A DNA stretch of 33,488 bases from Dorea sp. GTDB lineage: Bacteria > Bacillota_A > Clostridia > Lachnospirales > Lachnospiraceae. The DNA is taken from positions 1-33,488 of the forward strand of contig JAEDLC010000007.1 of NCBI GenBank assembly GCA_016295505.1, given 5' to 3'. The first letter of the stretch is position 1. The number at the start of each line of letters is the position of its first letter. The notes under the pieces were generated by a model, which saw only the letters and a list, made by a program, of their open reading frames with translations, was not told where the DNA came from and made no database searches. Positions 8,280-16,165 of the stretch are shown in pieces. The translations under genes were made by a program, and so were the position numbers.

Positions 8280-9113
8280 ATGGCAGAAGAGCAGAAGAAT
8301 GGATGTTCTCCATCTGATTGTGCCGGTTGTGCACATGCAGATTCCTGCGGAAGCAAGCCACAGGATTTTAAAAAGCCGGCCAATCAGTATTCAAGTATTA
8401 AAAATGTAATTGCAGTTGTCAGTGGAAAGGGCGGAGTCGGTAAGTCTATGGTAACAGCTTCCCTGGCAAGAATGATGAAAGAGCAGGGATTCTCTGTCGG
8501 AATCCTGGATGCTGATATTACAGGACCTTCCATTCCAAAGATGTATGGAATTCATGAAAAGGCGGGAGGAAACGAGGAAGTGATCTTTCCTTGTATTGCA
8601 AAGGATGGAACGGAGATCATGTCTGTAAATCTTCTTCTTCCGAATGAATCTGATCCGGTGATCTGGAGAGGGCCGGTGATCTCAGGAGTTGTGACACAGT
8701 TCTGGACTGACGTGGCATGGGGAGAACTAGATTATCTGTTTGTAGACATGCCTCCCGGAACCGGAGACGTTCCACTTACCGTATTCCAGTCACTTCCGGT
8801 GAACGGAGTTGTCATCGTTACATCACCACAGGATCTGGTGCAGATGATCGTGAAAAAGGCGTACAATATGGCAGAACAGATGAACATTCCTGTACTTGGA
8901 ATCGTAGAAAACTACAGTTACCTGGTATGTCCGGACTGCGGAAAGAAGATTGCCGTATTTGGAGAAAGCCATATTGATGAAGTGGCTGCAGAGCTGGGAA
9001 TTCCGGTGCTTGGAAAGATGCCGATTGATGCGGGACTTGCAGAAGCCGTTGAAAATGAAAATTTCTCGGAGGTCAGCAATGAGTATCTGGCAGCAGCGGT
9101 AAACAAGATATAA
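8280..9113 (+). CDS. mrp: Mrp/NBP35-family Fe-S carrier ATPase
   Basis: A 277-residue P-loop ATPase of the Mrp/ApbC/Nbp35 family, which carries and transfers [4Fe-4S] clusters to apoproteins in the cytoplasm. The deviant Walker A GKGGVGKS is at residues 49-56, DMPPGTGD forms the Walker B/switch region, and the conserved CPDC pair (Cys217, Cys220) that bridges a cluster in the dimer is present. An N-terminal tail carries four cysteines (9, 14, 17, 23), resembling the extra Nbp35 cluster motif. Several Fe-S proteins nearby (double-cubane protein, RACo, radical SAM, helicase) are plausible clients, but that link is only proximity. Confidence 0.92.
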   Translation: MAEEQKNGCSPSDCAGCAHADSCGSKPQDFKKPANQYSSIKNVIAVVSGKGGVGKSMVTASLARMMKEQGFSVGILDADITGPSIPKMYGIHEKAGGNEEVIFPCIAKDGTEIMSVNLLLPNESDPVIWRGPVISGVVTQFWTDVAWGELDYLFVDMPPGTGDVPLTVFQSLPVNGVVIVTSPQDLVQMIVKKAYNMAEQMNIPVLGIVENYSYLVCPDCGKKIAVFGESHIDEVAAELGIPVLGKMPIDAGLAEAVENENFSEVSNEYLAAAVNKI

Positions 9114-9130
9114 TGGAATCCATGTTACAG

Positions 9131-9161
9131 AATGGGGCTGTTTTACAGTCCCATTACTTTT
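9131..9161 (+). terminator. Intrinsic terminator after mrp
   Basis: AATGGGGCTG (9131-9140) pairs with CAGTCCCATT (9146-9155) with one G-U pair around a 5-nt loop, followed by ACTTTTG. The T tract is short. Confidence 0.6.
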
Positions 9162-9221
9162 GATATCATAACGTAGGAAAAATCGTAAAAGTATGCTTGA
9201 GAGCAAAAAGGGGATACAGAA

Positions 9222-10631
9222 ATGATAGGGAATTGGGCTTCCGAAAGGGAAAAAGAGGATCAGCTAAATATCAACTGGAGAGGTTTTTATATACATGTTT
9301 TCAGTCTGATTATACCGATGGCTCTGCAGAACCTGATTAATGTGGGGGTTACGGCAACGGATGTACTGATGCTCGGGCGTGTGGGAGAAAAAGTACTGTC
9401 AGGCTCCTCGCTGGCAGGCCAGATTCAGTTTGTGATGACATTATTCCTGTTCGGGATTAATTCCGGAGCAACGGTTCTGAATGCACAGTACTGGGGAAAG
9501 AAAGATACCCGTTCGATTGAGAAGATCATGGGAATGGCAATGAGTGCGGCAGTGACTGCCGGAATCATTTTTACGATTGCAGCAGAAGTGTGTCCGGTAC
9601 AACTTTTAAGAATCTTCACCAATGATAAAGTGGTGATTGCAGAAGGCGCGAAATATCTGAGAATCGTTGCGTTATCCTATATTCTGATGTGTATCACACA
9701 GATTTATCTAAACACCATGAGAAGTATCGAGAGAGTACTGATCGCTACGGTGGTATACGCAATCTCCCTTCTTACCAACATTGTGTTAAATGCCGTGTTG
9801 ATCTTTGGTCTGTTTGGATTTCCGGAACTTGGAATCAAAGGAGCGGCAATTGCAACGTTGGTATCCAGAATACTGGAGCTTTTGATCGTCATCTGGTATG
9901 CAAAAAACAGGAATAAAGTCGTACATTTCCATGTGCGTGACATGATAAAGGTCGATAAAATTCTATTTAAAGATTTCCTGACGTATGCAGTACCGGTGAT
10001 TATCAATGAACTTTTGTGGGGATTAGGAACATCGACAAACGCGGCAATTATCGGTCATCTGGGCAGTGCGGCAGTAGCTGCGAACTCGGTTGCACAGGTG
10101 GCAAGACAGCTGGCGTTGGTTGTGTGCTTTGGTGTATCGAACGCGACGGCAATCTATCTTGGGAAAACGATTGGGGAAAAACAGTATGAGCTTGCAAAAG
10201 CATATGGAAGAAAGTTCTTAAAACTCAGCATTCTGACCGGACTGGCAGGTGGATGTATGATACTGATTGCTTCTCCGATTGCAGTCAGATTTATGACACT
10301 ATCGGCAGAAGCACAGGGATATATGAAATTCATGTTTTTTGTCATGTCTTATTTTTCACTCTGCATGTCGATCAATACAACGTTGATCGTGGGAGTTCTC
10401 AGGTCCGGGGGAGATACAAAATACGGGCTTGTCGTGGACCTTGGAGGAATGTGGTGCTTTTCGATTATCTTTGGAGCAATTGCGGCATTTAAGTTCCATG
10501 CGAGTGTCCAGATCGTGTATGTTATATTGATGAGCGATGAAGTGATCAAGATACCGATGTCCGTCAGTCGGTTCTTCAGTTACAAATGGATCAAGAATCT
10601 GACCCGGGATAATTCTGAAACGATTAATTGA
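9222..10631 (+). CDS. MATE family multidrug/metabolite efflux transporter
   Basis: A 469-residue inner-membrane protein with about twelve hydrophobic helices in two six-helix bundles, as in NorM/DinF-like MATE exporters. The first bundle begins at residue 24 or so (HVFSLIIPMALQNLINVGV) and the second near residue 250 (LTYAVPVIINELLWGLG), both matching the family's repeat start. Such proteins exchange cations for drugs or metabolites. Length is typical. GGGGATACAGAA precedes the ATG. It stands alone between a terminator and the promoter of the PucR-type gene, so it is probably monocistronic. The substrate is not predictable. Confidence 0.92.
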   Translation: MIGNWASEREKEDQLNINWRGFYIHVFSLIIPMALQNLINVGVTATDVLMLGRVGEKVLSGSSLAGQIQFVMTLFLFGINSGATVLNAQYWGKKDTRSIEKIMGMAMSAAVTAGIIFTIAAEVCPVQLLRIFTNDKVVIAEGAKYLRIVALSYILMCITQIYLNTMRSIERVLIATVVYAISLLTNIVLNAVLIFGLFGFPELGIKGAAIATLVSRILELLIVIWYAKNRNKVVHFHVRDMIKVDKILFKDFLTYAVPVIINELLWGLGTSTNAAIIGHLGSAAVAANSVAQVARQLALVVCFGVSNATAIYLGKTIGEKQYELAKAYGRKFLKLSILTGLAGGCMILIASPIAVRFMTLSAEAQGYMKFMFFVMSYFSLCMSINTTLIVGVLRSGGDTKYGLVVDLGGMWCFSIIFGAIAAFKFHASVQIVYVILMSDEVIKIPMSVSRFFSYKWIKNLTRDNSETIN

Positions 10632-10670
10632 TGATAGCTATAAACAGTGCGTATTATTGACAATACCGAT

Positions 10671-10699
10671 TGGACATGGTTTTTTGCGTTGAATATAAT
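10671..10699 (+). promoter_or_regulatory. Promoter of the PucR-type regulator gene
   Basis: TGGACA (10671-10676), a 17-bp spacer, TATAAT (10694-10699). A short symmetric element, GTATT-N6-AATAC (10651-10666), lies just upstream of the -35 box and could be an operator. Confidence 0.65.
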
Positions 10700-10737
10700 G
10701 AAAAGTAGTATGCAGATAGTGCAAAAAACGGGGTCAT

Positions 10738-11964
10738 GTGCACATGAAGAAAAAGTTTGATATCAATATATGTTATAGAAAAGTGTTTGAAACGGTAAGT
10801 TCAGAATGCAACATTCAGAAGATTATTGATATGATTGCGGATTATACAGGAGTATCCTTTGTGATTGTCGATATCGGAGGAAAGGTGCTCGCTGTTTCAG
10901 CTGGATTATCTGAAAATAGTCCGGTTTCGAAGGAAGAAGCGGACAGACATGATACCATCATCAGTCTGATATCTCAATGTGTGGAAGTGAAAGAAACCGG
11001 AGAGAAGGCGTCATCCCTGCATTTGAAAGCAGAAGAAAAATACTGTGAGGTCAATACGATTGAAGTAAAAGGAAATACAGAGGGGTTCTGCATTTTGATT
11101 CCGGAGGATGATGACATAGAAGATGCGCCTGTTTTTGGTCAGGTAAATGACATCGTTTGCCAGGCGCTTGGGATGATTTTTGAAAGGCAGGGTGTCAGGG
11201 TACATTATCATTCATCTACCATCCGACGGATGATTGCAAGAAGTCTGTTTGAAGGCGAGGAAAGAGACGGGCTTCGGGGAAAAGAGATACAGAAGATGTA
11301 TGATGCCTATGTGATGAAGCCGTTTATGATTGCTGTTTTGAAGTTAAAGAAAGATCATGTGCTTCGGCTTCAGAAAGCAGGAAACAGTCTGATTGATACT
11401 TACCCGAATTCTTTTGTATATATTAAGGACAATCTCATATTTGCTTTATTTTCGGATAATTATATGGAAGACCAGAAGGCAAAGTTAATCTACATGCTGA
11501 ATGACATGTGTGATAATTACGAGATGGTATGTGCGGTCAGTGAAATATTTGATGATATTGATCTGATAGAAAAAAAGAAGTTTCTGGTTACACAGGCGCT
11601 CCGGATCGGAGAAAAGACACATGCGGAAAAGAATCTGCATCAGGAATATGATTATTACATCCAGATTGTCTGTTCCTGTGCAGCGCCTTTTATAGGAAAT
11701 GCGCGTTATCTGGAACAGCCTTTGAATCGTCTGAAACAGGAAGATCAGGTGAAAGGAACGGAATTCTACAATACACTGAAAGAGTATTTATTGCATGGCA
11801 ATAATGTCAGTATGACATCAAAGCATCTGTATATTCATCGTAATACTATGATATACCGGCTATCCAAGATCAATGAGATACTGGGAGTAGATATCAATGA
11901 CCCGAAGATTGCAAGGCAGCTGATGATCAGTATCGTGCTGCAGGAACAGGAAAATATGGAATAA
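10738..11964 (+). CDS. PucR/CdaR-type transcriptional regulator
   Basis: A 408-residue regulator. The N-terminal part (about residues 15-150) resembles a small-molecule sensor fold, with VIVDIGGKVLAVSAG suggesting a PAS/GAF-like domain. The C-terminal 55 residues carry the PucR-type helix-turn-helix (LLHGNNVSMTSKHLYIHRNTMIYRL), typical of activators of purine, sugar-acid or amine catabolism. The frame opens with GTG at 10738, 4 bp after ACGGGG; ATG at 10744 is an alternative start. Its gene ends exactly at one of two near-identical DNA sites (11963-11983), and the genes downstream of those sites are the likely targets. Ligand unknown. Confidence 0.88.
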   Translation: MHMKKKFDINICYRKVFETVSSECNIQKIIDMIADYTGVSFVIVDIGGKVLAVSAGLSENSPVSKEEADRHDTIISLISQCVEVKETGEKASSLHLKAEEKYCEVNTIEVKGNTEGFCILIPEDDDIEDAPVFGQVNDIVCQALGMIFERQGVRVHYHSSTIRRMIARSLFEGEERDGLRGKEIQKMYDAYVMKPFMIAVLKLKKDHVLRLQKAGNSLIDTYPNSFVYIKDNLIFALFSDNYMEDQKAKLIYMLNDMCDNYEMVCAVSEIFDDIDLIEKKKFLVTQALRIGEKTHAEKNLHQEYDYYIQIVCSCAAPFIGNARYLEQPLNRLKQEDQVKGTEFYNTLKEYLLHGNNVSMTSKHLYIHRNTMIYRLSKINEILGVDINDPKIARQLMISIVLQEQENME

Positions 11965-11983
11965 TTGTGCATTGTGCCTAATC
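11963..11983. promoter_or_regulatory. Candidate operator, site 1 of a matched pair
   Basis: Contains ATTGTGCATTGTGC (11964-11977) followed by CTAATC. The 21-bp site matches 18 positions of the site at 13386-13406. It lies about 75 bp before the predicted transcription start of the double-cubane gene, a usual activator position. A PucR-type regulator is encoded immediately upstream. Confidence 0.55.
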
Positions 11984-12012
11984 GAAGAGTGATGGTTTGT
12001 ACATAGAATAAA

Positions 12013-12041
12013 TTGGATTTGAGGAATGCGTATGCTAGAAT
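12013..12041 (+). promoter_or_regulatory. Promoter of the double-cubane cluster protein gene
   Basis: TTGGAT (12013-12018), a 17-bp spacer, TAGAAT (12036-12041) with an extended -10 TGC just upstream. Confidence 0.65.
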
Positions 12042-12070
12042 AGAGGTGATAGTATTAGAGGAGAGACAGA

Positions 12071-13225
12071 ATGGAAGTAATAAAAGAATTACCTGTAATA
12101 TTTGAAGAGTTTGCAGAACAGAAAAAGAAGTCGTTTTTGACGATTAAAGAATTCAAGGAACGACAGATTCCCGTAATCGGAGCATACTGTTCCTATTTTC
12201 CGAGGGAAATAGCAGTTGCAATGGGAGCAGTTCCGGTTGGATTGTGTTCTTCGTCGGAAGAAACGGTTCAGATTGCAGAAACGGTTCTGCCCAAGAACAT
12301 CTGTCCGCTTGTCAAGTCAAGTTATGGATTTGCGATTTCGGATAAGTGTCCTTACTTTTATTTCTCAGATCTGGTTGTTGGAGAGACGACCTGTGATGGG
12401 AAAAAGAAAATGTATGAGATGCTTTCGGAGTTTAAAGATGTATATGTAATGGAACTGCCGAACACACAATCAAAAAACGGACTGGGACTCTGGAAACAGG
12501 AGATCATTCGTCTGCAGCATTATCTGGAAGAAAAATTTCAGGTTGTCATTACAGAAGAAGATATCAGACGGGCAATTCGTATGGAGAATGCCAGAAGAAG
12601 TGCTTTAAAGCGGCTGTATGAAGTGATGAAGCTGGATCCTGTACCGATCATGGGGATGGAGCTTCTGGATGTGTTATATGGCAGTAAATATAAGCTGGAG
12701 ATAGAAAAAGTTCCGGGAGAGCTTGATGCTTTGACGAAGCAGATACTGGAAGAGTACGAGAATAAACCAAAGCGGGAAAAGAGACCCCGTATTCTGGTCA
12801 CAGGATGCCCGATCGGAGGTGACTCCAAAAAAGTGGTGAAAGCAATCGAGGATAACGGTGGTGTAGTAGTAGCTTTTGAAAACTGTACAGGTGCAAAAGT
12901 GATTGATAAGCAGGTGGATGAGAACAATCCGGATGTTTATGAGGCGATTGCAGAAAAATACTTCACCATTGGCTGTGCAATTATGACACCGAATGATCAT
13001 CGTATTGAACTTCTGGGAAGAATGATTGATGAATTTAAAGTCGATGGTGTCGTGGAGATGATTCTGACCGGCTGCCATTCTGTACATATGGAATCTATCA
13101 GTGTACGTAATTTTGTCAATGAAGAAAAGCACATTCCTTATCTGGATGTGGTTACCGATTACTCGCAGGGAGATGTCGCACAACTGAATACAAGAATGGC
13201 CGCATTTATTGAAATGCTTGAATAG
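12071..13225 (+). CDS. Double-cubane cluster protein, 2-hydroxyacyl-CoA dehydratase family
   Basis: A 384-residue member of the HgdB/FldB/YjiM superfamily (2-hydroxyacyl-CoA dehydratase D component). Cysteines at 40, 59, 78, 93, 108, 246, 272, 302 and 335 include the family's GAYCSYFPRE, NICPLVKSS and GETTCDGKKKMYE motifs. That last motif points to the double-cubane [8Fe-9S] subgroup, which performs very-low-potential reductions powered by an ASKHA-type ATPase, rather than a true dehydratase, which would need a second subunit. No such small activator gene (YjiL/HgdC-like, about 260 residues) is in the window; the only ASKHA protein is RACo at 23172-24770. GAGGAGAGACAG precedes the ATG. It is followed by its own terminator. 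Confidence 0.88.
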   Translation: MEVIKELPVIFEEFAEQKKKSFLTIKEFKERQIPVIGAYCSYFPREIAVAMGAVPVGLCSSSEETVQIAETVLPKNICPLVKSSYGFAISDKCPYFYFSDLVVGETTCDGKKKMYEMLSEFKDVYVMELPNTQSKNGLGLWKQEIIRLQHYLEEKFQVVITEEDIRRAIRMENARRSALKRLYEVMKLDPVPIMGMELLDVLYGSKYKLEIEKVPGELDALTKQILEEYENKPKREKRPRILVTGCPIGGDSKKVVKAIEDNGGVVVAFENCTGAKVIDKQVDENNPDVYEAIAEKYFTIGCAIMTPNDHRIELLGRMIDEFKVDGVVEMILTGCHSVHMESISVRNFVNEEKHIPYLDVVTDYSQGDVAQLNTRMAAFIEMLE

Positions 13226-13231
13226 AAAATG

Positions 13232-13263
13232 AAAACACTCATCGCAAAGATGGGTGTTTTTTT
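13232..13263 (+). terminator. Intrinsic terminator after the double-cubane gene
   Basis: AAAACACTCATC (13232-13243) pairs with GATGGGTGTTTT (13249-13260) with one G-U pair around GCAAA, running into seven T residues. Confidence 0.88.
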
Positions 13264-13288
13264 CTGCAGGAGCGGATTTTACCGGTTA

Positions 13289-13318
13289 TTGTGAATGTAA
13301 TATGGAGTTAAGTACTAT
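13289..13318 (+). promoter_or_regulatory. Possible promoter of the metNIQ operon
   Basis: TTGTGA (13289-13294), an 18-bp spacer and TACTAT (13313-13318). The region is AT-rich and other -10-like elements exist, so this is tentative. A symmetric ATACAC-A-GTGTAT element lies at 13332-13344. Confidence 0.3.
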
Positions 13319-13385
13319 AGATAATACAAATATACACAGTGTATTTATTAATAATATAAATAAGTGCACAAAAATCAAAAGTACA

Positions 13386-13406
13386 GATTGTGCATTGTGC
13401 ACAATC
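13386..13406. promoter_or_regulatory. Candidate operator, site 2 of a matched pair
   Basis: Contains ATTGTGCATTGTGC (13387-13400) and ends ACAATC. The outer 9 bp on each side (GATTGTGCA and TGCACAATC) are perfectly complementary, giving a full palindrome with a TTG centre. It shares 18 of 21 positions with site 1 before the double-cubane gene and lies about 90 bp before metN. Confidence 0.55.
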
Positions 13407-13493
13407 ACGCTGGAGAATATTGGAAGAGTAAATGATGAAATGAAGGGAGATTATCAATAAAATAGTTAGAGTGTTGAATAAGGAGGAAGAACA

Positions 13494-14498
13494 TTGATTG
13501 AAATAAAGAATTTAAAAAAAGTATGGGAAGATGGAACCAGTGTTTTGGAAGATATTAATCTTACCATAGAAGATGGAGATATCTATGCACTGGTAGGACG
13601 CAGCGGTGCCGGAAAATCAACGTTATTGCGTTGTATCAATGGATTAACATCATACCAGGAGGGAAGCCTTATGGTGGATGGCTGTGAAATTAAAAATATG
13701 AAAGAAAAAGAATTAAGAGAATTCAGACGTCATGTTGGCATGATATTTCAACAGTTTTCCCTTCTTGAACGTGAGACCGTATATCAGAATATTGCTCTTC
13801 CGATGCAATGCTGGAAATATTCAAAGGAAGAGATCGATAAAAAGGTAAAAAGCCTGCTGGAACTGGTTGGACTGACGGATAAGATGAATGTCAGACCAAG
13901 AAATCTCAGTGGTGGACAGAAACAAAGAGTTGCTGTTGCAAGGGCGTTGACTATGGATCCTAAAATTTTACTTTGTGATGAGGCAACATCGGCTCTGGAT
14001 CCTAAGACTACAAATTCTATTCTCGACCTTCTGATGGAGATTAATCAGAAAATCGGCATAACGATCGTCATCGTGACGCATCAGATGGAAGTTGTAAGAA
14101 AAGCCTGCAATAAAGCCTGTATCCTGGAGCATGGAAAAATTGCAGATGAGGGTACGGTAAAGGAGATCTTTATCAGACAACCGGAATCTCTGCAAAGACT
14201 TCTCGGCGAGGAGAGACTGCAGCTTCCGCAGACAGGTCATAATATTCAGATTGCACATCTGGTAAACGGAATTCAGGATGGGGAGTTTTTTGGAAAGATG
14301 TCAAAAGATCTTCATTATGTATTTCCAATTTTGAACGGACAGATCCAGGAGTATCAGGGAGACAAGATGGGAATCTTTGTAATTAATGTTGATGATGAAC
14401 ATCTGGAGCAGGTTGAACAGTATCTGGATAAGAAAAATATGAACTGGCATGAACTTCATGCAAATATGGCAGAAAAAGATGAGGAAGGAGAAGAATAA
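13494..14498 (+). CDS. metN: Methionine-type ABC importer ATPase
   Basis: A 334-residue ATPase of the methionine uptake (MetNIQ) family. Walker A GRSGAGKST is at 35-43, the signature LSGGQKQR near 138-145, and Walker B ILLCDEA near 158-164. A C-terminal NIL (ACT-like) domain of about 80 residues, from about 255, is the mark of MetN and normally senses internal methionine. The start is a TTG with AGGAGGAAGAACA ideally placed before it. metI starts 2 bp after its stop. No SAM riboswitch or T-box was seen upstream; instead a palindromic site shared with the double-cubane gene lies in the leader. The real cargo may be methionine or another small amino acid or thioether. Confidence 0.92.
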   Translation: MIEIKNLKKVWEDGTSVLEDINLTIEDGDIYALVGRSGAGKSTLLRCINGLTSYQEGSLMVDGCEIKNMKEKELREFRRHVGMIFQQFSLLERETVYQNIALPMQCWKYSKEEIDKKVKSLLELVGLTDKMNVRPRNLSGGQKQRVAVARALTMDPKILLCDEATSALDPKTTNSILDLLMEINQKIGITIVIVTHQMEVVRKACNKACILEHGKIADEGTVKEIFIRQPESLQRLLGEERLQLPQTGHNIQIAHLVNGIQDGEFFGKMSKDLHYVFPILNGQIQEYQGDKMGIFVINVDDEHLEQVEQYLDKKNMNWHELHANMAEKDEEGEE

Positions 14499-14500
14499 TA

Positions 14501-15169
14501 ATGGCTCTGAAAAATTACACATTTCTTCAAATATGTCAGATGTTAATAGCACCGGCAATCGTAGCAACACTTAAAATGCTGGTGATTTCCAGTGTTCTTT
14601 CCACCTTTTTTGGGTTTTTTATCGGAGTGGCTCTGATTGTAACTGAAAAAGGCGGACTGTGTGAGAACATTGTTGTAAACAGAGTTTTGGACTTTATTGT
14701 AAATATGATTCGATCATTTCCGTTTATTATCCTGATGATTTCAATTATTCCTTTTACAAGACTGGTTGTTGGTACTTCTATTGGTGAAACGGCTGCACTG
14801 GTGCCATTGACCGTTGCCTGTACACCATTTATGGGACGAATATTTCAGAACAGTTTCAAAGAGATAGATCCGGCTTTAATTGAAGCAGCACAGTCTTTTG
14901 GTGCTTCAAAGACACAGATTGTAGTAAAAGTAATGCTGAAAGAAGCAGTACCGTCAATTATATCAGGTCTTTGCCTTGGCGTTATTAATCTTCTCAGTGC
15001 GACTGCGATGGCAGGTGCAATCGGTGCAGGTGGATTAGGTGCAGTAGCTCTTACATATGGATATCAGAATTTTAATCAGAAGATTATGTATTCTATTGTT
15101 GTAGTTCTGATTGTTCTGGTGGCATTTATCCAGTATTTCGGAGACTGGATCTACAAAAAACTTAAATAA
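14501..15169 (+). CDS. metI: Methionine-type ABC importer permease
   Basis: A 222-residue inner-membrane permease with five hydrophobic helices. The cytoplasmic coupling motif EAAQSFGASKTQIVVKVML starts at about residue 127 and contacts the MetN ATPase. Length and layout match MetI. It sits between metN (2-bp gap) and metQ in the usual order for this importer family. Confidence 0.92.
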   Translation: MALKNYTFLQICQMLIAPAIVATLKMLVISSVLSTFFGFFIGVALIVTEKGGLCENIVVNRVLDFIVNMIRSFPFIILMISIIPFTRLVVGTSIGETAALVPLTVACTPFMGRIFQNSFKEIDPALIEAAQSFGASKTQIVVKVMLKEAVPSIISGLCLGVINLLSATAMAGAIGAGGLGAVALTYGYQNFNQKIMYSIVVVLIVLVAFIQYFGDWIYKKLK

Positions 15170-15225
15170 CCATGATAGAAGTAAGCATCTGCTTATTTTT
15201 ATATACAATTATTCAGGAGGTAAGT

Positions 15226-16062
15226 ATGAAAAAAAGATTAATCAGCGTATTATTATGCGCAGCAATGGCGGTAACAATGCTTATGGGATGTGGAAGCTCA
15301 TCTTCAGAAGAGGAGACAACAGAAGAGACGACAGAGGAAAGTTCTGATGAAAAGCAGGTAATCAAGCTTGGTGTCAGAGCAGACTTCATTGACATGGTAG
15401 AGGCAATTCGTGCAAGTGTAGAAGAAGCAGGATATGAACTGGATGTTACAACTTTTGATGACAGTATTCAGCCAAATGTGGCTCTTGGCGAGGGAAGTAT
15501 TGATGTAAACTGGTTCCAGCATCAGCCGTATCTTGACAGCTATAATGCAGAGAACGGTACAGACTTTGTTATGGCTCAGCCTTATACACACTATCCGTTA
15601 TTTGCAATGTATTCTGAGAATCTGGAATCTGTGGAGGATCTTCCGGATGGCGCAACAATCGGATTATGTAATGATGCTACCAATCAGGCAAGAGGTCTTA
15701 AGATGCTTCAGGATCTGGGACTGATTACATACGATGAAACAGTAGAAAGTCCGACAATTTATGATATCAAAGACAATCCGAAGAACCTTCAGTTTGTAGA
15801 AGCTGAGATGAGCGTACTTCCACAGTCCCTTCCGGATGTAGATGCGATTATACTTGCTGCTCAGCATATGTATAATGCAGGACTGGATGCTACAAAATAT
15901 ATTGCAGAATCTCAGGATGGACCAGATTACAGTCTTGGATTTGTTACAAGAAAAGAAGATGCAGATGCACAGTGGCTGGCAGATCTTGTAGAAGCAGCAC
16001 GTTGTGACGCATTGAAAGAGTACTTTGAGAGTAATGGTGGAATTCAGATTCCTGCATTCTAG
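15226..16062 (+). CDS. metQ: MetQ/NlpA-family substrate-binding lipoprotein
   Basis: A 278-residue lipoprotein. The signal peptide MKKRLISVLLCAAMAVTML ends in the lipobox LMGC with the lipidated Cys22, followed by an acidic Ser/Glu/Thr-rich linker. The mature domain starts with KQVIKLGVRADFIDMVEA and has the NlpA-family DVNWFQHQPYLD motif. The start at 15226 is chosen because CAGGAGGTAAGT precedes it and the signal peptide begins there; 18 upstream in-frame codons give no signal. It delivers substrate to MetNI at the outer face of the membrane. Family members bind methionine, but some bind other amino acids. Confidence 0.93.
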   Translation: MKKRLISVLLCAAMAVTMLMGCGSSSSEEETTEETTEESSDEKQVIKLGVRADFIDMVEAIRASVEEAGYELDVTTFDDSIQPNVALGEGSIDVNWFQHQPYLDSYNAENGTDFVMAQPYTHYPLFAMYSENLESVEDLPDGATIGLCNDATNQARGLKMLQDLGLITYDETVESPTIYDIKDNPKNLQFVEAEMSVLPQSLPDVDAIILAAQHMYNAGLDATKYIAESQDGPDYSLGFVTRKEDADAQWLADLVEAARCDALKEYFESNGGIQIPAF

Positions 16063-16082
16063 TTCAGATGAAAGTGTTCATA

Positions 16083-16125
16083 AGTAAAAAGGGCAGACAG
16101 GTAATGACTGTCCTTTTTACTTTTT
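16083..16125 (+). terminator. Intrinsic terminator after metNIQ
   Basis: AGTAAAAAGGGCAG (16083-16096) pairs over 14 bp with CTGTCCTTTTTACT (16108-16121, one G-U pair), followed by TTTTG. Confidence 0.9.
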
Positions 16126-16165
16126 GAAAATAAAACATCGTCTGTGAGAGGAAAAGGAGAACAAC

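Noticed and set aside
8315..8340. ATTGTGC-like repeats resembling the proposed operator
   Set aside because: They lie inside the cysteine-rich N-terminal codons of the Mrp-type gene and are explained by TGT/TGC codons; there is no promoter nearby.
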